DNA from: Methylobacterium sp. C25
GTDB taxonomy: Bacteria > Pseudomonadota > Alphaproteobacteria > Rhizobiales > Beijerinckiaceae
DNA length: 64,000 bases
Reading direction: 5' to 3'
NCBI RefSeq assembly: GCF_021352225.1
Contig: NZ_JAAUVI010000015.1
Coordinates: 36,617 to 100,616 of the forward strand
Under the pieces are notes generated by a model, which saw only the letters and a program-made list of their open reading frames with translations, did no database searches and was not told where the DNA came from. Shown here piece by piece: positions 8,164 to 16,945 of the stretch; positions within the stretch are counted from its first letter, which is position 1, and the number at the start of each line of letters is the position of its first letter. The position numbers and the translations under genes were made by a program.

Positions 8164-8466
8164 CTATGCCGGAGCCGGCACCGCATCCGCGCCAGCCGGA
8201 TCCGGCGTCATCACGCAGCCGCCGTTCTTGAGGACCCGCTTCGTGGACGCCGGGTACTTGCTCAAGCCGCCGACCGGACCGCCAATCGGGCGGATCGGCC
8301 GCTCGACCAGGTTGCCGAGGCAGTTCGGGCAGTGGCCATCGAGGACGCCCTCCACGCAGTCGCGGCAGAAGGTGCATTCGAAGGTGCAGATGAAGGCCTC
8401 CCTCGAATCTGGGGGCAGATCCTTGTCGCAGCATTCACAGTTGGGTCTGAGATCGAGACGGGCCAT
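8164..8466 (-). CDS. DUF1272 zinc-ribbon-like protein
   Basis: 100 residues, starting MARLDLRPNCECC. The first 55 residues are the DUF1272 module: cysteines in CECC, ICTFECTFC, DC and CPNC form a probable two-site zinc-binding treble-clef-like unit. The C-terminal 45 residues (PIRPIGGPVGGLSKYPAS and beyond) are a low-complexity Pro/Gly tail. The function of the family is unknown. GGAGGAAAC precedes the ATG. It sits 58 bases before ogt in the same direction. Confidence 0.85.
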   Translation of the reverse strand: MARLDLRPNCECCDKDLPPDSREAFICTFECTFCRDCVEGVLDGHCPNCLGNLVERPIRPIGGPVGGLSKYPASTKRVLKNGGCVMTPDPAGADAVPAPA

Positions 8467-8532
8467 GCCTGTTTCCTCCCATGTTCGCGCCGCCGGCATC
8501 GGTGGTCGTGCGGGCCGCCGGCGGCCCGGCTC

Positions 8533-9723
8533 TCACCCAACGGTCTCGATGGCGAGCGCGATGCCCTGGCCGCCGCCGATGCACAGCGTCACGACGCCCC
8601 GGTCGAGGCCGTCGCGTCGCATCGAGTGGATCAGGCGCGTCGTCAGGATCGCTCCCGTCGCGCCGATGGGATGGCCGTGGGCGATGGCGCCGCCCTCGAC
8701 GTTCACGACCTGCTCCGCGATCCCGAGTTCGTCCATGATGGCGATGACGATGGCGGCGAAGGCCTCATTGATCTCGAAGCGTTGCACCCAGTCGATGTCC
8801 CAGCCGGCGCGGGTCAGCGCCTGCCGCACCGCGGGCACCGGACCTAGACCAAACAGGCCGGGCTCGACGGCGCCGATGCCATAGGACACGAGACGGGCCA
8901 CTGGCCGGAGATCACGGCGTTCGGCCCACGTCTCGTCCATCAGCACGAGGGCCGCGGCACCGTCGTTCAGCCCAGGCGCATTTCCCGCCGTGATCGTGCC
9001 GTTGGAGCGGAACGCAGGCTTGAGCCGCGCCAGCGTCTCCGCGGTCGTCTCTGGCCGGTTGTGCTCGTCCTTCTCGAACACCGTCGTGCCCTTGCGCCCC
9101 GCAACCTCGACCGGGACGATCTCGGCCCGAAAGCGACCTTCGGCCTGGGCGGCGGAGAACCGCGCTTGCGAGCGAGCAGCCCAGCGGTCCTGTTCCGCCC
9201 GGCTGATCTGAAACATCTCCGCAAGATCCTCCGTGTGCCAGCCCGAGGCCGCGTCCGAGAAGGCGTCATTCAGACCGTCACGAAGCGCGCTGTCGACCAG
9301 TTGCGCGTCGCCCATGCGATAGCCCCAGCGCCCGCTGCCGATCAGGTACGGGGCGCGATCCATGCTCTCCATGCCGCCCGCGACACCGGCGCTGACGTCG
9401 CCGAGTAGGATTTCCTGCGCCACGGAGACGATAGCCTGGGCGCCCGAGCCGCAGACGCGGTTCACGGTTAGCGCCGGCGTATCGATGGGCAATCCGCCGC
9501 GGATGGCCGCCTGCCGTGCCGGGTTCATCTTGTTGCCGGCCTGGATCACGTTGCCCATCACGACCGTGCCGACCTCGTCGGGTTGGATGCCGGCACGCTC
9601 GACCGCGGCCCGCACCGCCGTGGCGCCCAGGGCGACCGCCTCGACCTCGCGGAGGGCGCCTCCGAGCGTGCCGACCGGCGTTCGGACCGGTTCGGCGAAG
9701 ACGACGCGACGGCTGGAAGACAT
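8533..9723 (-). CDS. thiolase (acetyl-CoA C-acetyltransferase)
   Basis: 396 residues, full length for a biosynthetic or degradative thiolase. It condenses two acyl-CoAs or cleaves 3-ketoacyl-CoA. The nucleophile is Cys91 in VCGSGAQA, the His351 motif is AHGHPIGATGA, and the second catalytic Cys381 is in CIGGGQG. The ATG at 9723 fits the family N terminus (RRVVFAEPVRTPVG). Next to it upstream is a FabG-like SDR, a pairing that suggests acetoacetyl-CoA formation and reduction or a beta-oxidation branch. It is not adjacent to a PHA synthase here, so phaA is not assigned. Confidence 0.92.
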   Translation of the reverse strand: MSSSRRVVFAEPVRTPVGTLGGALREVEAVALGATAVRAAVERAGIQPDEVGTVVMGNVIQAGNKMNPARQAAIRGGLPIDTPALTVNRVCGSGAQAIVSVAQEILLGDVSAGVAGGMESMDRAPYLIGSGRWGYRMGDAQLVDSALRDGLNDAFSDAASGWHTEDLAEMFQISRAEQDRWAARSQARFSAAQAEGRFRAEIVPVEVAGRKGTTVFEKDEHNRPETTAETLARLKPAFRSNGTITAGNAPGLNDGAAALVLMDETWAERRDLRPVARLVSYGIGAVEPGLFGLGPVPAVRQALTRAGWDIDWVQRFEINEAFAAIVIAIMDELGIAEQVVNVEGGAIAHGHPIGATGAILTTRLIHSMRRDGLDRGVVTLCIGGGQGIALAIETVG

Positions 9724-9941
9724 GGTCGGATCCTTCGTATCTGGATGATCGGTCGAGGCCGCCTGCGTGGCACGACGGTCGGCGCGACCGTGCTGGGGGG
9801 GTGTTCGGTCGCGCCGGTGAAGATGCGGGTCGGGTGACCTCGGGCGAGCACCCGACCCGCCGTCGCCAGGAAAGGAGGGCAAGGATCCTGGCGACTACAG
9901 GCGACCGGGTCTCATGGCCGCCTGATCCGGTTGGCCACGGC

Positions 9942-10682
9942 TCAGGCGTTTGCGCCGCCGTCGACCGTCACGGCCGTACCAGTGACGTACTTCGCCTTGT
10001 CACTCGCCAGGAACGCCACGGCATTGGCGATGTCGTTGACCTCACCGTAGCGGCCGAGCGGCGACAGCGCTTTGAGCGCCGGACCGAAGTCGCCGTGGGC
10101 CGGGTTCATGTCCGTATCGATGGAGCCGGGCTGCACCACGTTGACGGTGATGTTCCGGGAGCCGAGCTCGCGGGCGAGGCCCTTGGTGAAGGCGGTCAAG
10201 GCGGATTTCGTCAGGGAGTAGACCGACAGTCCGGCGCCACCCGGTACGCGGTCGGCGAAGTAGCTGCCGATGTTAATGATGCGGCCGCCTTCGCCGAGAT
10301 GCGGGATCACGGCCTTGCTGGCCAGGATCACCCCACGGACGTTGACGTTGAGGAGGGCGTCGATGTCCTCCAGCGCCATGTCCTTGACCTCGGAGAAGCG
10401 GATGATGCCCGCATTGTTCACGAGGATATCGAGCCCTCCGAGAGCCCCGACGGCCTTCTCCACCGAGGCATGGATGGCCCCCGGGTTCGCGCTGTCGGCC
10501 TGGATCGCAGCCGCTTTCCGGCCATGAGCCTCGATGGCGCGGACCACCTCGTTGGCGGCGTCCGCCGACTTTTCGTAGGTGATGGCGACGTCGGCGCCTT
10601 CCGCGGCGAGCGCCTTGGCGATGGCGGCTCCGATGCCGCGGCTGGCGCCCGTCACGAGCGCGCGTTTGCCTTGCAGTGACAT
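9942..10682 (-). CDS. SDR-family oxidoreductase (FabG-like)
   Basis: 246 residues, close to 3-oxoacyl-ACP reductase in layout: TGASRGIG at 11-18, NNAG at 89-92, Ser140, and Tyr155 and Lys159 (YSLTK). The C-terminal VTGTAVTVDGGANA is standard. It probably reduces a carbonyl with NADPH in the cytoplasm. An AGGAA site precedes the ATG. It lies between the thiolase and the PEP-mutase-like gene, in the same direction, 33 bases after the latter. Confidence 0.88.
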   Translation of the reverse strand: MSLQGKRALVTGASRGIGAAIAKALAAEGADVAITYEKSADAANEVVRAIEAHGRKAAAIQADSANPGAIHASVEKAVGALGGLDILVNNAGIIRFSEVKDMALEDIDALLNVNVRGVILASKAVIPHLGEGGRIINIGSYFADRVPGGAGLSVYSLTKSALTAFTKGLARELGSRNITVNVVQPGSIDTDMNPAHGDFGPALKALSPLGRYGEVNDIANAVAFLASDKAKYVTGTAVTVDGGANA

Positions 10683-10715
10683 GGTCGTGTTCCTTCTGTT
10701 TTCAGGGGGAGAGGC

Positions 10716-11474
10716 TCAGACGAAGGCTCGGTGAGCCGCGTCCTTGAGCGTTGCAGTCGCCTGTACGTACGGGTTGGCGCCATGGCTGAGGCGCGCCACT
10801 CCGATCTCTGCGAGGCGGCCCTTCGCAGGAATTCCGTCCATCACCATCACGTTGACCGGGAGGGTGATGCCCTCGACGGCGCGGTGGATGAGCTTCTCGT
10901 CGCGCAGGCCCGGCACGAAGAACCCGGAGGCGCCGGCCTCGCCGTAAGCCTTGGCCCGTTCCAGCGCCTCGGTGATGTCCTTCGCCGGATCGGTGCCGCG
11001 ACCAAGGAAGAGGTCGGTGCGGGCGTTGATGAAGAGCGGCAATCCGAGGTTGGTCGCCGCCTCGCGGATCGCCTTGATCCGCCGCGCCTGCTTGTCGATG
11101 GGATAGAGGCCGGGTCCCTTGACGACGCGGTCCTCGAAATTGATCCCGACGACGCCGAGACCGATGATCCGCGAGACGTTCCGGGCGAGCTCTTCCTCGT
11201 CCTCGGCATAGCCGCCCTCGAAGTCTACGCTCAGGGGCACGTCGACGACGGCGGCGATCCGAGCGGCCACCTGCTCGACATTGGCGAGCGGGAGGTCCTC
11301 ACCATCCCGGTAACCCTGCGCCTCGGCGACGGCCCAGCTACTGGTCGCGATGGCCTTGGCGCCAGCCTCCCGAACGGCCTTGGCCGAGCCGGCGTCCCAG
11401 ACGTTGTAGAGGATCAGCGGCGAGCCCTTGGCATGCAGGCGTGCGAAGAGATGGGCCTTGTCGACCTGGGTCAT
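10716..11474 (-). CDS. isocitrate lyase / PEP mutase superfamily protein
   Basis: 252 residues of the ICL/PEPM TIM-barrel type: PLILYNVWDAGSAKAV at the N terminus, the metal-binding DFEGGYAED near residue 84, GINFEDR around 110, and FINARTDLFLGRG. The lyase KKCGH loop is absent, so it is not isocitrate or methylisocitrate lyase. Relatives include PEP phosphonomutase-like and oxaloacetate decarboxylase-like proteins, mostly uncharacterised. The ATG at 11474 is well placed. It is co-directional with the RND pump upstream (67 bases) and the SDR downstream. Confidence 0.85.
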   Translation of the reverse strand: MTQVDKAHLFARLHAKGSPLILYNVWDAGSAKAVREAGAKAIATSSWAVAEAQGYRDGEDLPLANVEQVAARIAAVVDVPLSVDFEGGYAEDEEELARNVSRIIGLGVVGINFEDRVVKGPGLYPIDKQARRIKAIREAATNLGLPLFINARTDLFLGRGTDPAKDITEALERAKAYGEAGASGFFVPGLRDEKLIHRAVEGITLPVNVMVMDGIPAKGRLAEIGVARLSHGANPYVQATATLKDAAHRAFV

Positions 11475-11541
11475 GACGGACTCCTGTTTCTGACGGGGGT
11501 TGGAGGCGCGTCGGGACCGGCTGGCCTCGACGCGCGGGGGA

Positions 11542-14500
11542 TCAGGCGGAATGGGGCTCGGGGGCTTTGGCTGGTGTCGGGGTCGGGGCGGGCGCCTCGC
11601 GGCGCTTCGAGCCGATGCGGCGCACGATCACGTAGAAGGTCGGCGTGAAGAGCAGGCCGAAGACGGTCACGCCGAGCATGCCGGTCAGCACGGCCGTTCC
11701 GAGTGACTGCCGCATCTCGGAGCCGGCGCCTGTGGCGATGGCCAGCGGCACCACGCCGAGGATGAAGGCGAAGGAGGTCATCAGGATCGGGCGAAGCCGG
11801 ACCCTGGCCGCTTCGATGGCGGCCTCCACCGGCGTTTCGCCGTGCTCCTCGGCCTGCCTGGCGAACTCGACGATGAGGATCGCGTTCTTGGCCGCTAAGC
11901 CCACCAGAACGACGAAGCCGATTTGGGCGAGGATGTCGATCGGCATGCCGCGCAGGTCGAGACCGGTCGCCGAAGCCAGCAGACACATCGGCAGGATCAG
12001 CACGATGGCGAGCGGCACCGCCCAGCTCTCGTATTGAGCGACCAGGACGAGGAAGACAAACAGTCCGGCGGCTGCGAAGATCGCGATGGTCGGCGTGCCC
12101 TGCTGCTCTTCCTGGTGGGCGAGGTCGGTCCACTCGAACTCGAAGCCGGCCGGCAGCACCTGTTTGGCGAGTGCCGACATCTCCTTGATGGCCGTGCCCG
12201 ACGACACGCCAGGGGCTGCGGCGCCCATGATCTCGGCCGCCGGCGAGAGGTTGTAGCGCGGCACGCGATAGGGGGCGGTCTGGGTCTTGAAGGTCGCGAC
12301 GGAGCCAATCGGCACCATCTCGTCGCTGGCGTTGCGGGCCTTCAGCCGGGCGATGTCGTCCGCCGTCCGACGGAACTGCTCGTCAGCCTGGACGAAGACC
12401 GGATAGGTCCGCCCGAAGAAGTTGAAGTCGTTCACATACTGCGAGCCGATGTAGAGCTGCAGCGTCGAGAACACGTCGCTCGGGGTCAGGCCGACCTTCT
12501 CGGCCTTCAGGCGGTCGATGTCGGCGTAGATCGAGGGCGCGCCGGCGTTGAAGAGGGTGAAGACGCCCCCGAAGTGCCCGGACTTGTTGGCGGCCGCGAC
12601 GAGGTCGTTCGTCGCCTTGGCCAACGCCTGCGGTCCGTGCCCGGCGACGTCCTGGATCATCAGCTTGAAGCCGCCTGCCGCACCCAGTCCCTGAACCGGC
12701 GGCGGGTTTACCACGATGACGTAGGCGCCCTGGATGCCGGCGAGCCGCGCGCGGATCTTCGGCAGCATCGAGGCCGCGTTGATGCCGGGAACGTGTTTGT
12801 CGTAGAGCGAGGGCAACCCGTAGAAGACCGTGCCGACGTTCGGGGCGATGGTGCTAGTGGTGACGTCGAAGCCGGTCACCGGCGAGGTATGGGTGATGCC
12901 CTTCACCTCGGGCGTGTCGAGGATGATCTCGTTGACCTGGCGGACGACGGCGTCGGTGCGGTCGAGGCTGGAGCCCGGGGGCAACAAGGCGACGACGGCC
13001 TGGTAGCCGATGTCCTGATCCGGGATGAAGCCGGAGGGCATCCGCGACATCTGGAAGCCGGTCAGGCCGATCAGCCCGACATAGACAATACCGACGATGG
13101 CCGAGGCCCTGATCAGACGCCCCGTGAAGCGGCCGTAGCTCGACGACAGCCACTCGAAGCCCGTGTTGAAGCGACCGAACAGGGCCTGGACGATCCGGCC
13201 GACGAAGCCCTTCTTCGCGTGATGGTCGTGCGGCTTCAGGAGCACCGCGCACAGGGCGGGGCTGAGCGTCAGCGAGACGAAGCAGGAGATCACCGTCGAG
13301 GCGGCGATGGTGATGGCGAACTGCTTGAAGAACAGTCCCGAGATGCCGGAGATGAAGGCCGTCGGCACGAACACCGCACAGAGCGTGAGGGCGATGGCGA
13401 TGAGCGCCGTCGACACCTCGGTCATCGTCCTGTGGGCGGCGTCTCGGGGAGACATGCCCGCGGCCATGTTCCGCTCGACGTTCTCGACCACGACGATGGC
13501 GTCGTCGACCACGATGCCGACGGCCAGCACCAGGCCGAACAGCGACAGGTTGTTGATCGAGGCGCCGAAGATGGCGAGCAGCGTGAAGGTGCCGATCAGC
13601 GAGATCGGAATGGCGATGACCGGGATGATGGTCGCGCGCCAGCTCTGCAGGAAGATGAAGACCACGGCGACGACGAGGAGGACCGCCTCGAAGATCGTAT
13701 GGATGACGCCGTCGATGGACTGGTCGACGAAGTTCGTCGGATCGTAGATCTGGATGTAGTCGATGCCGGGCGGGAACTTCGTCTTCTTGAGCTCCGCCAT
13801 CTTGTCCCAGATCGCGTGATGGAGCTGGTAGACGTTGGCGTCGGGCGTCGCGATCACGAACCACGGCGCGGAATCGTAGCGATCGGCATAGGCCTTGGAG
13901 CTGTAGTCGGCCGATCCGATCTCGGCGCGGCCGATGTCGCGGATGCGGGTGACGCGGCCCTGCTTGTCCGACTTGACGATGATGTTCTCGAACTCTTCCG
14001 GCGAGGTCAGCCGGCCGAGCGCCTCGACATTGATCTGGTAGGCCGCCGGGCTGGAGAGCGGAGGCTTGTTGAGAACACCCGCCGAGACCTGCGTGTTCTG
14101 GGCGCGGATGGCGGCGAGGATTTCGTTGGCCGTGATGTCGTAGGCGGCCGCCTTGTCCGGATCCACCCAAACCCGCATCGAGTATTGTCGCTCGCCGTAG
14201 ATCTGGAAGTCCGCGACGCCCGGGATGCGCGCGATCTCGTCACGGATGCGCAGCATGAAGTTGGAGATGTATTCGGGCGAGCGCGAGCCATCCGGCGAGT
14301 AGACGTGAACGCCGAGCAGCAGGGCCTGGATGGTCTTCTTGACCTGGACGCCCTGGAGTTGGACCTCCTGGGGCAGCCGGCTCAGCACGTCCTGGACACG
14401 GTTGCGCGTCAGCATCAGCGCCGTGTTCACGTTGGTGCCGATCTTGAAGATCACCGTGACCGTGAGGGCGCCGTTCCCGGTCGACTGGCTGGAGATGTAG

Positions 14501-14733
14501 TCCATCCCCTCGACGCCATTGACCGCCTGTTCGATGGGCGTCGCGACGGTCTTGGAGATCGTCTCCCCCGAGGCGCCGGGATAGACGGTCGTGATCTGCA
14601 CCGTCGGCGGGACGATGCTCGGGTATTGGGCGATGGGCAGCGAGATCATCGTGGCCAGACCGAAGGCCACGATGAAGATGTTGAGGACCACGGCGAAGCG
14701 CGGGTGGTCGATGAAGAAGTGCGCGAGTTTCAT
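11542..14733 (-). CDS. RND multidrug efflux transporter (AcrB/MexF type)
   Basis: 1063 residues, full length for an HAE1-family inner-membrane pump that exports drugs or solvents using the proton gradient. It begins MKLAHFFIDHPRFAVVLNIF with the first membrane helix and has two large periplasmic loops. The TM4 proton-relay sequence is GIVVDDAIVVVENVER, with the paired aspartates near residue 405-410. A further group of membrane segments follows in the second half, and the tail is Pro/Ala-rich. The adaptor gene ends 35 bases upstream. No outer-membrane factor gene is next to it, so the pump probably borrows a TolC-like partner. Confidence 0.95.
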   Translation of the reverse strand: MKLAHFFIDHPRFAVVLNIFIVAFGLATMISLPIAQYPSIVPPTVQITTVYPGASGETISKTVATPIEQAVNGVEGMDYISSQSTGNGALTVTVIFKIGTNVNTALMLTRNRVQDVLSRLPQEVQLQGVQVKKTIQALLLGVHVYSPDGSRSPEYISNFMLRIRDEIARIPGVADFQIYGERQYSMRVWVDPDKAAAYDITANEILAAIRAQNTQVSAGVLNKPPLSSPAAYQINVEALGRLTSPEEFENIIVKSDKQGRVTRIRDIGRAEIGSADYSSKAYADRYDSAPWFVIATPDANVYQLHHAIWDKMAELKKTKFPPGIDYIQIYDPTNFVDQSIDGVIHTIFEAVLLVVAVVFIFLQSWRATIIPVIAIPISLIGTFTLLAIFGASINNLSLFGLVLAVGIVVDDAIVVVENVERNMAAGMSPRDAAHRTMTEVSTALIAIALTLCAVFVPTAFISGISGLFFKQFAITIAASTVISCFVSLTLSPALCAVLLKPHDHHAKKGFVGRIVQALFGRFNTGFEWLSSSYGRFTGRLIRASAIVGIVYVGLIGLTGFQMSRMPSGFIPDQDIGYQAVVALLPPGSSLDRTDAVVRQVNEIILDTPEVKGITHTSPVTGFDVTTSTIAPNVGTVFYGLPSLYDKHVPGINAASMLPKIRARLAGIQGAYVIVVNPPPVQGLGAAGGFKLMIQDVAGHGPQALAKATNDLVAAANKSGHFGGVFTLFNAGAPSIYADIDRLKAEKVGLTPSDVFSTLQLYIGSQYVNDFNFFGRTYPVFVQADEQFRRTADDIARLKARNASDEMVPIGSVATFKTQTAPYRVPRYNLSPAAEIMGAAAPGVSSGTAIKEMSALAKQVLPAGFEFEWTDLAHQEEQQGTPTIAIFAAAGLFVFLVLVAQYESWAVPLAIVLILPMCLLASATGLDLRGMPIDILAQIGFVVLVGLAAKNAILIVEFARQAEEHGETPVEAAIEAARVRLRPILMTSFAFILGVVPLAIATGAGSEMRQSLGTAVLTGMLGVTVFGLLFTPTFYVIVRRIGSKRREAPAPTPTPAKAPEPHSA

Positions 14734-14768
14734 GGCTGCCCCCGAGGTCTTGAATTCGAGCCGGGCCG

Positions 14769-16013
14769 TCAGTCCTGGGCGGACGCGACGGCGACGGTTG
14801 CGGTCTTGGCGGCGACCTTCGTTCCGGGCCGCGCGAGCGCGATACCGTCGACGATGACCCGGTCGGTCGGCGCGAGGCCCGAGCGGATGACCCGAAGGCC
14901 ATCGCGCAGGTCGCCGACCTCGACCTTCTTCGGGGTGACGACGTCGTCGGCACCGACGGTCATCACGACGAAGTCCGACTGGTCGGGCAGCACGGCGGCG
15001 TCGGGCACGAGCAGCGCCGGGGCCGGCTTGGACAGGGCGAGGCGGATGCGGGCGAACTGGCCCGGCGAGAGAAACAGGTCCGGGTTGGCGTAGGTCGCGC
15101 GAGCGTGGATGGTGCCGCTGGACCGGTTCAGGACGTTGTCGACGAAGTCGAGCTTGCCCTGCCTGTCGAAGCGCGCCTCGTCCCCGAGCGAAGCCGTAAC
15201 GACCTTCGAGAGCGGCGCGCTCTGGTCGCGGCGCTCGCGCTGGAACTTGAGCCAGTCGTTCTCGCTCATGTCGAAGTCGAGGTAGATCGGGTCGAGCGAC
15301 ACGATGGTGGCGAGCAGCGTGGTGGCGCTGGCGGCCGCGCGGCTGCCGGCGATCAGGCTGCCGAGAGACGGCTGCCGGGCACCGATGCGACCGGTGAACG
15401 GCGCCGTAACCCGGGTGTATTCGAGATCGAGCTGCGCATCGCGGACGCGGGCCTGCCCGTCGTCGAGGGTGGCCTTCGCGGCCGCCACCTCGTTGGAGCG
15501 CTGGTCCAGCGTCTCCTGCGTGGCGAACTGGCTCTTCGCCAGGGACTGGGAGCGGGCGAGCTGGCTCTCGGCCAGCGCGAGACGGGCCTTGGCGGTCTCG
15601 ACTAGCGCCTTGGCCTGGGCAAGCTTGATCTCGTAGGGGCGAGGATCGATCACGAAGAGCAGGGCGCCCTTCTTGACGATGTCGCCGTCCTGGAAGTGGA
15701 TCTCGGTGAGCGTGCCGCCGACCTGGGCGCGCAGCTCGACACGGTTGATGGCCGAGAACTGGCCGAGGCCCGAAAGGCGGACGTCGACGTCGCGGCCCAC
15801 CGGGCTAGCCACCGTGACGTGGGGGACGGGAGCGGCCGCCGGGGCCACCGCGTGCGCTGCCTCGTAGTGCGAGTAGCCGTAGAACCCGGTGCCGCCGAGC
15901 AGCAGCGCGACCAGCGGCAGAGCCAGAAGGCGGCCCTTGCCGGAACGCTTCGTCGTGACTTCCGCCGGGACGGCCTCGAAGTCGGAGAGAGATTTGGGGG
16001 CGACGTTCATCAT
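14769..16013 (-). CDS. RND efflux periplasmic adaptor (membrane fusion protein)
   Basis: About 414 residues. A cytoplasmic stretch is followed by one membrane anchor (LLALPLVALLLGGTGFYGY, residues about 28-46), a lipoyl half-motif (RAQVGGTLTEIHFQDGDIV), an alpha-helical hairpin, the second lipoyl half (FTGRIGARQPSLGSLI) and beta-barrel domains. It links the RND pump to an outer-membrane channel. Two ATGs in tandem (16013 and 16010) follow AAGGACC. It is the first gene of the pump operon and divergent from the TetR gene at 16139, with an inverted repeat between them. Confidence 0.93.
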   Translation of the reverse strand: MMNVAPKSLSDFEAVPAEVTTKRSGKGRLLALPLVALLLGGTGFYGYSHYEAAHAVAPAAAPVPHVTVASPVGRDVDVRLSGLGQFSAINRVELRAQVGGTLTEIHFQDGDIVKKGALLFVIDPRPYEIKLAQAKALVETAKARLALAESQLARSQSLAKSQFATQETLDQRSNEVAAAKATLDDGQARVRDAQLDLEYTRVTAPFTGRIGARQPSLGSLIAGSRAAASATTLLATIVSLDPIYLDFDMSENDWLKFQRERRDQSAPLSKVVTASLGDEARFDRQGKLDFVDNVLNRSSGTIHARATYANPDLFLSPGQFARIRLALSKPAPALLVPDAAVLPDQSDFVVMTVGADDVVTPKKVEVGDLRDGLRVIRSGLAPTDRVIVDGIALARPGTKVAAKTATVAVASAQD

Positions 16014-16058
16014 GGTCGAGGGTCCTTCACGCTCCGACCCCGAGGGGTCTTTATTTGT

Positions 16059-16072
16059 GGAGCGATAGCTCC
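16059..16072. promoter_or_regulatory. inverted repeat, probable operator for the TetR regulator
   Basis: GGAGC-GATA-GCTCC is a perfect 5-bp inverted repeat in the 125-base gap between the adaptor gene and the tetR-type gene. A related half, TTTGGAGCGA, occurs near 16115. The position suits a TetR protein that represses both directions. Confidence 0.4.
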
Positions 16073-16138
16073 TATAAAGATGCATATGGCGAAGCGTACG
16101 GCCTCGTCAACACATTTTTGGAGCGAAGGCTTAGAAAA

Positions 16139-16762
16139 ATGTCGGAGCCACAAAAAAGGGGTCGCGGTCGGCCCCCGAAGCTCGACCGGCAGGCGGCCCT
16201 GCGGGACGCGATGACGCTGTTTTGGGAGAACGGCTACGAAGGCACGACCTTCGACGACCTCATCGGCAAGATGAGCATCAGCCCGTCGAGCTTCTACAAT
16301 GCGTTCGGGAGCAAGGAGCGGCTGTACCGTGAGGCGACCGAGTGCTTCGTCGAGGGTTCCAGGAAGTGGATCTTCGACAGCCTGTTCCAGGAGGGCGTGA
16401 CCGCGCGCACCGCCTTCTCCAACCTGTTCGAGGCGGTGGCGACGCAGTTCACGAACCCCGACATGCCGCGCGGCTGCATGGTCTCCCTGTCCGGCACCCA
16501 TCAGGGGTCGAGCCTGACGTCGCTGCGCGAGATGATGGTGGACATCCGTGCGGGGACGGAAACCTATTTCGCCGAGCGCATCCGCAAGGGCATCTCGGAG
16601 GGCGACGTGCCTGCCGATGTCGACGTGGACGGTCACGCGGCGTTCCTCAACACGTTGCTGCGCGGCCTGGCGGTCCAGGCTCGCGACGGCGCTTCCCGCG
16701 AGAAGCTGGCGAGGATCGCGAAGGCTGGCCTGGACGGGATGCCGGGGCGGTTGAGCGCCTGA
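16139..16762 (+). CDS. TetR/AcrR-family transcriptional regulator
   Basis: 207 residues. A basic N terminus (MSEPQKRGRGRPPKL) precedes a TetR helix-turn-helix: AMTLFWENGYEGTTFDDLIGKM, then SISPSSFYNAFGSKERLYREA. The C-terminal ligand-binding domain contains PRGCMVSLSG, typical of the YcdC/NemR-like branch with a possible redox-sensitive cysteine. The ATG at 16139 was chosen because it starts right before the basic arm. It is divergent from the RND adaptor gene, so it is the likely repressor of the pump. Confidence 0.9.
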   Translation: MSEPQKRGRGRPPKLDRQAALRDAMTLFWENGYEGTTFDDLIGKMSISPSSFYNAFGSKERLYREATECFVEGSRKWIFDSLFQEGVTARTAFSNLFEAVATQFTNPDMPRGCMVSLSGTHQGSSLTSLREMMVDIRAGTETYFAERIRKGISEGDVPADVDVDGHAAFLNTLLRGLAVQARDGASREKLARIAKAGLDGMPGRLSA

Positions 16763-16945
16763 CGACGGCAGGCACATCGCGTTCGGTCCGGGCGTCCCGT
16801 CGAGCGTCGGCCTTCCGGCGACCTCCAGGCGTTTGTCGCCTCCGCGTGGTCCGGCCCAAAGGTCAGTCAGGCTTCAATTTCGGCCAAACCGTAGCGGTAG
16901 GCAGGCCGGCGCACCTGCTCGTCTCCGTCGGGACGATCGATCGCC

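Noticed and set aside
6549..8231. 560-codon rightward frame opposite lysR and ogt
   Set aside because: Opposite-strand shadow; the leftward frames have complete LysR and Ogt motifs, this one has none.
9790..9800. Seven-G run as a slippage or phase-variation tract
   Set aside because: It lies between genes, not in a coding region or a recognisable promoter spacer.
8533..10682. phaA-phaB pair for polyhydroxybutyrate
   Set aside because: The thiolase and SDR would fit, but the SDR is FabG-like rather than clearly PhaB, their order is not diagnostic, and no phaC is nearby.
11923..15093. 1056-codon rightward frame opposite the RND pump
   Set aside because: Shadow of the RND and adaptor genes, composition dominated by Asp, Arg, His and Gly, no start context or domain.
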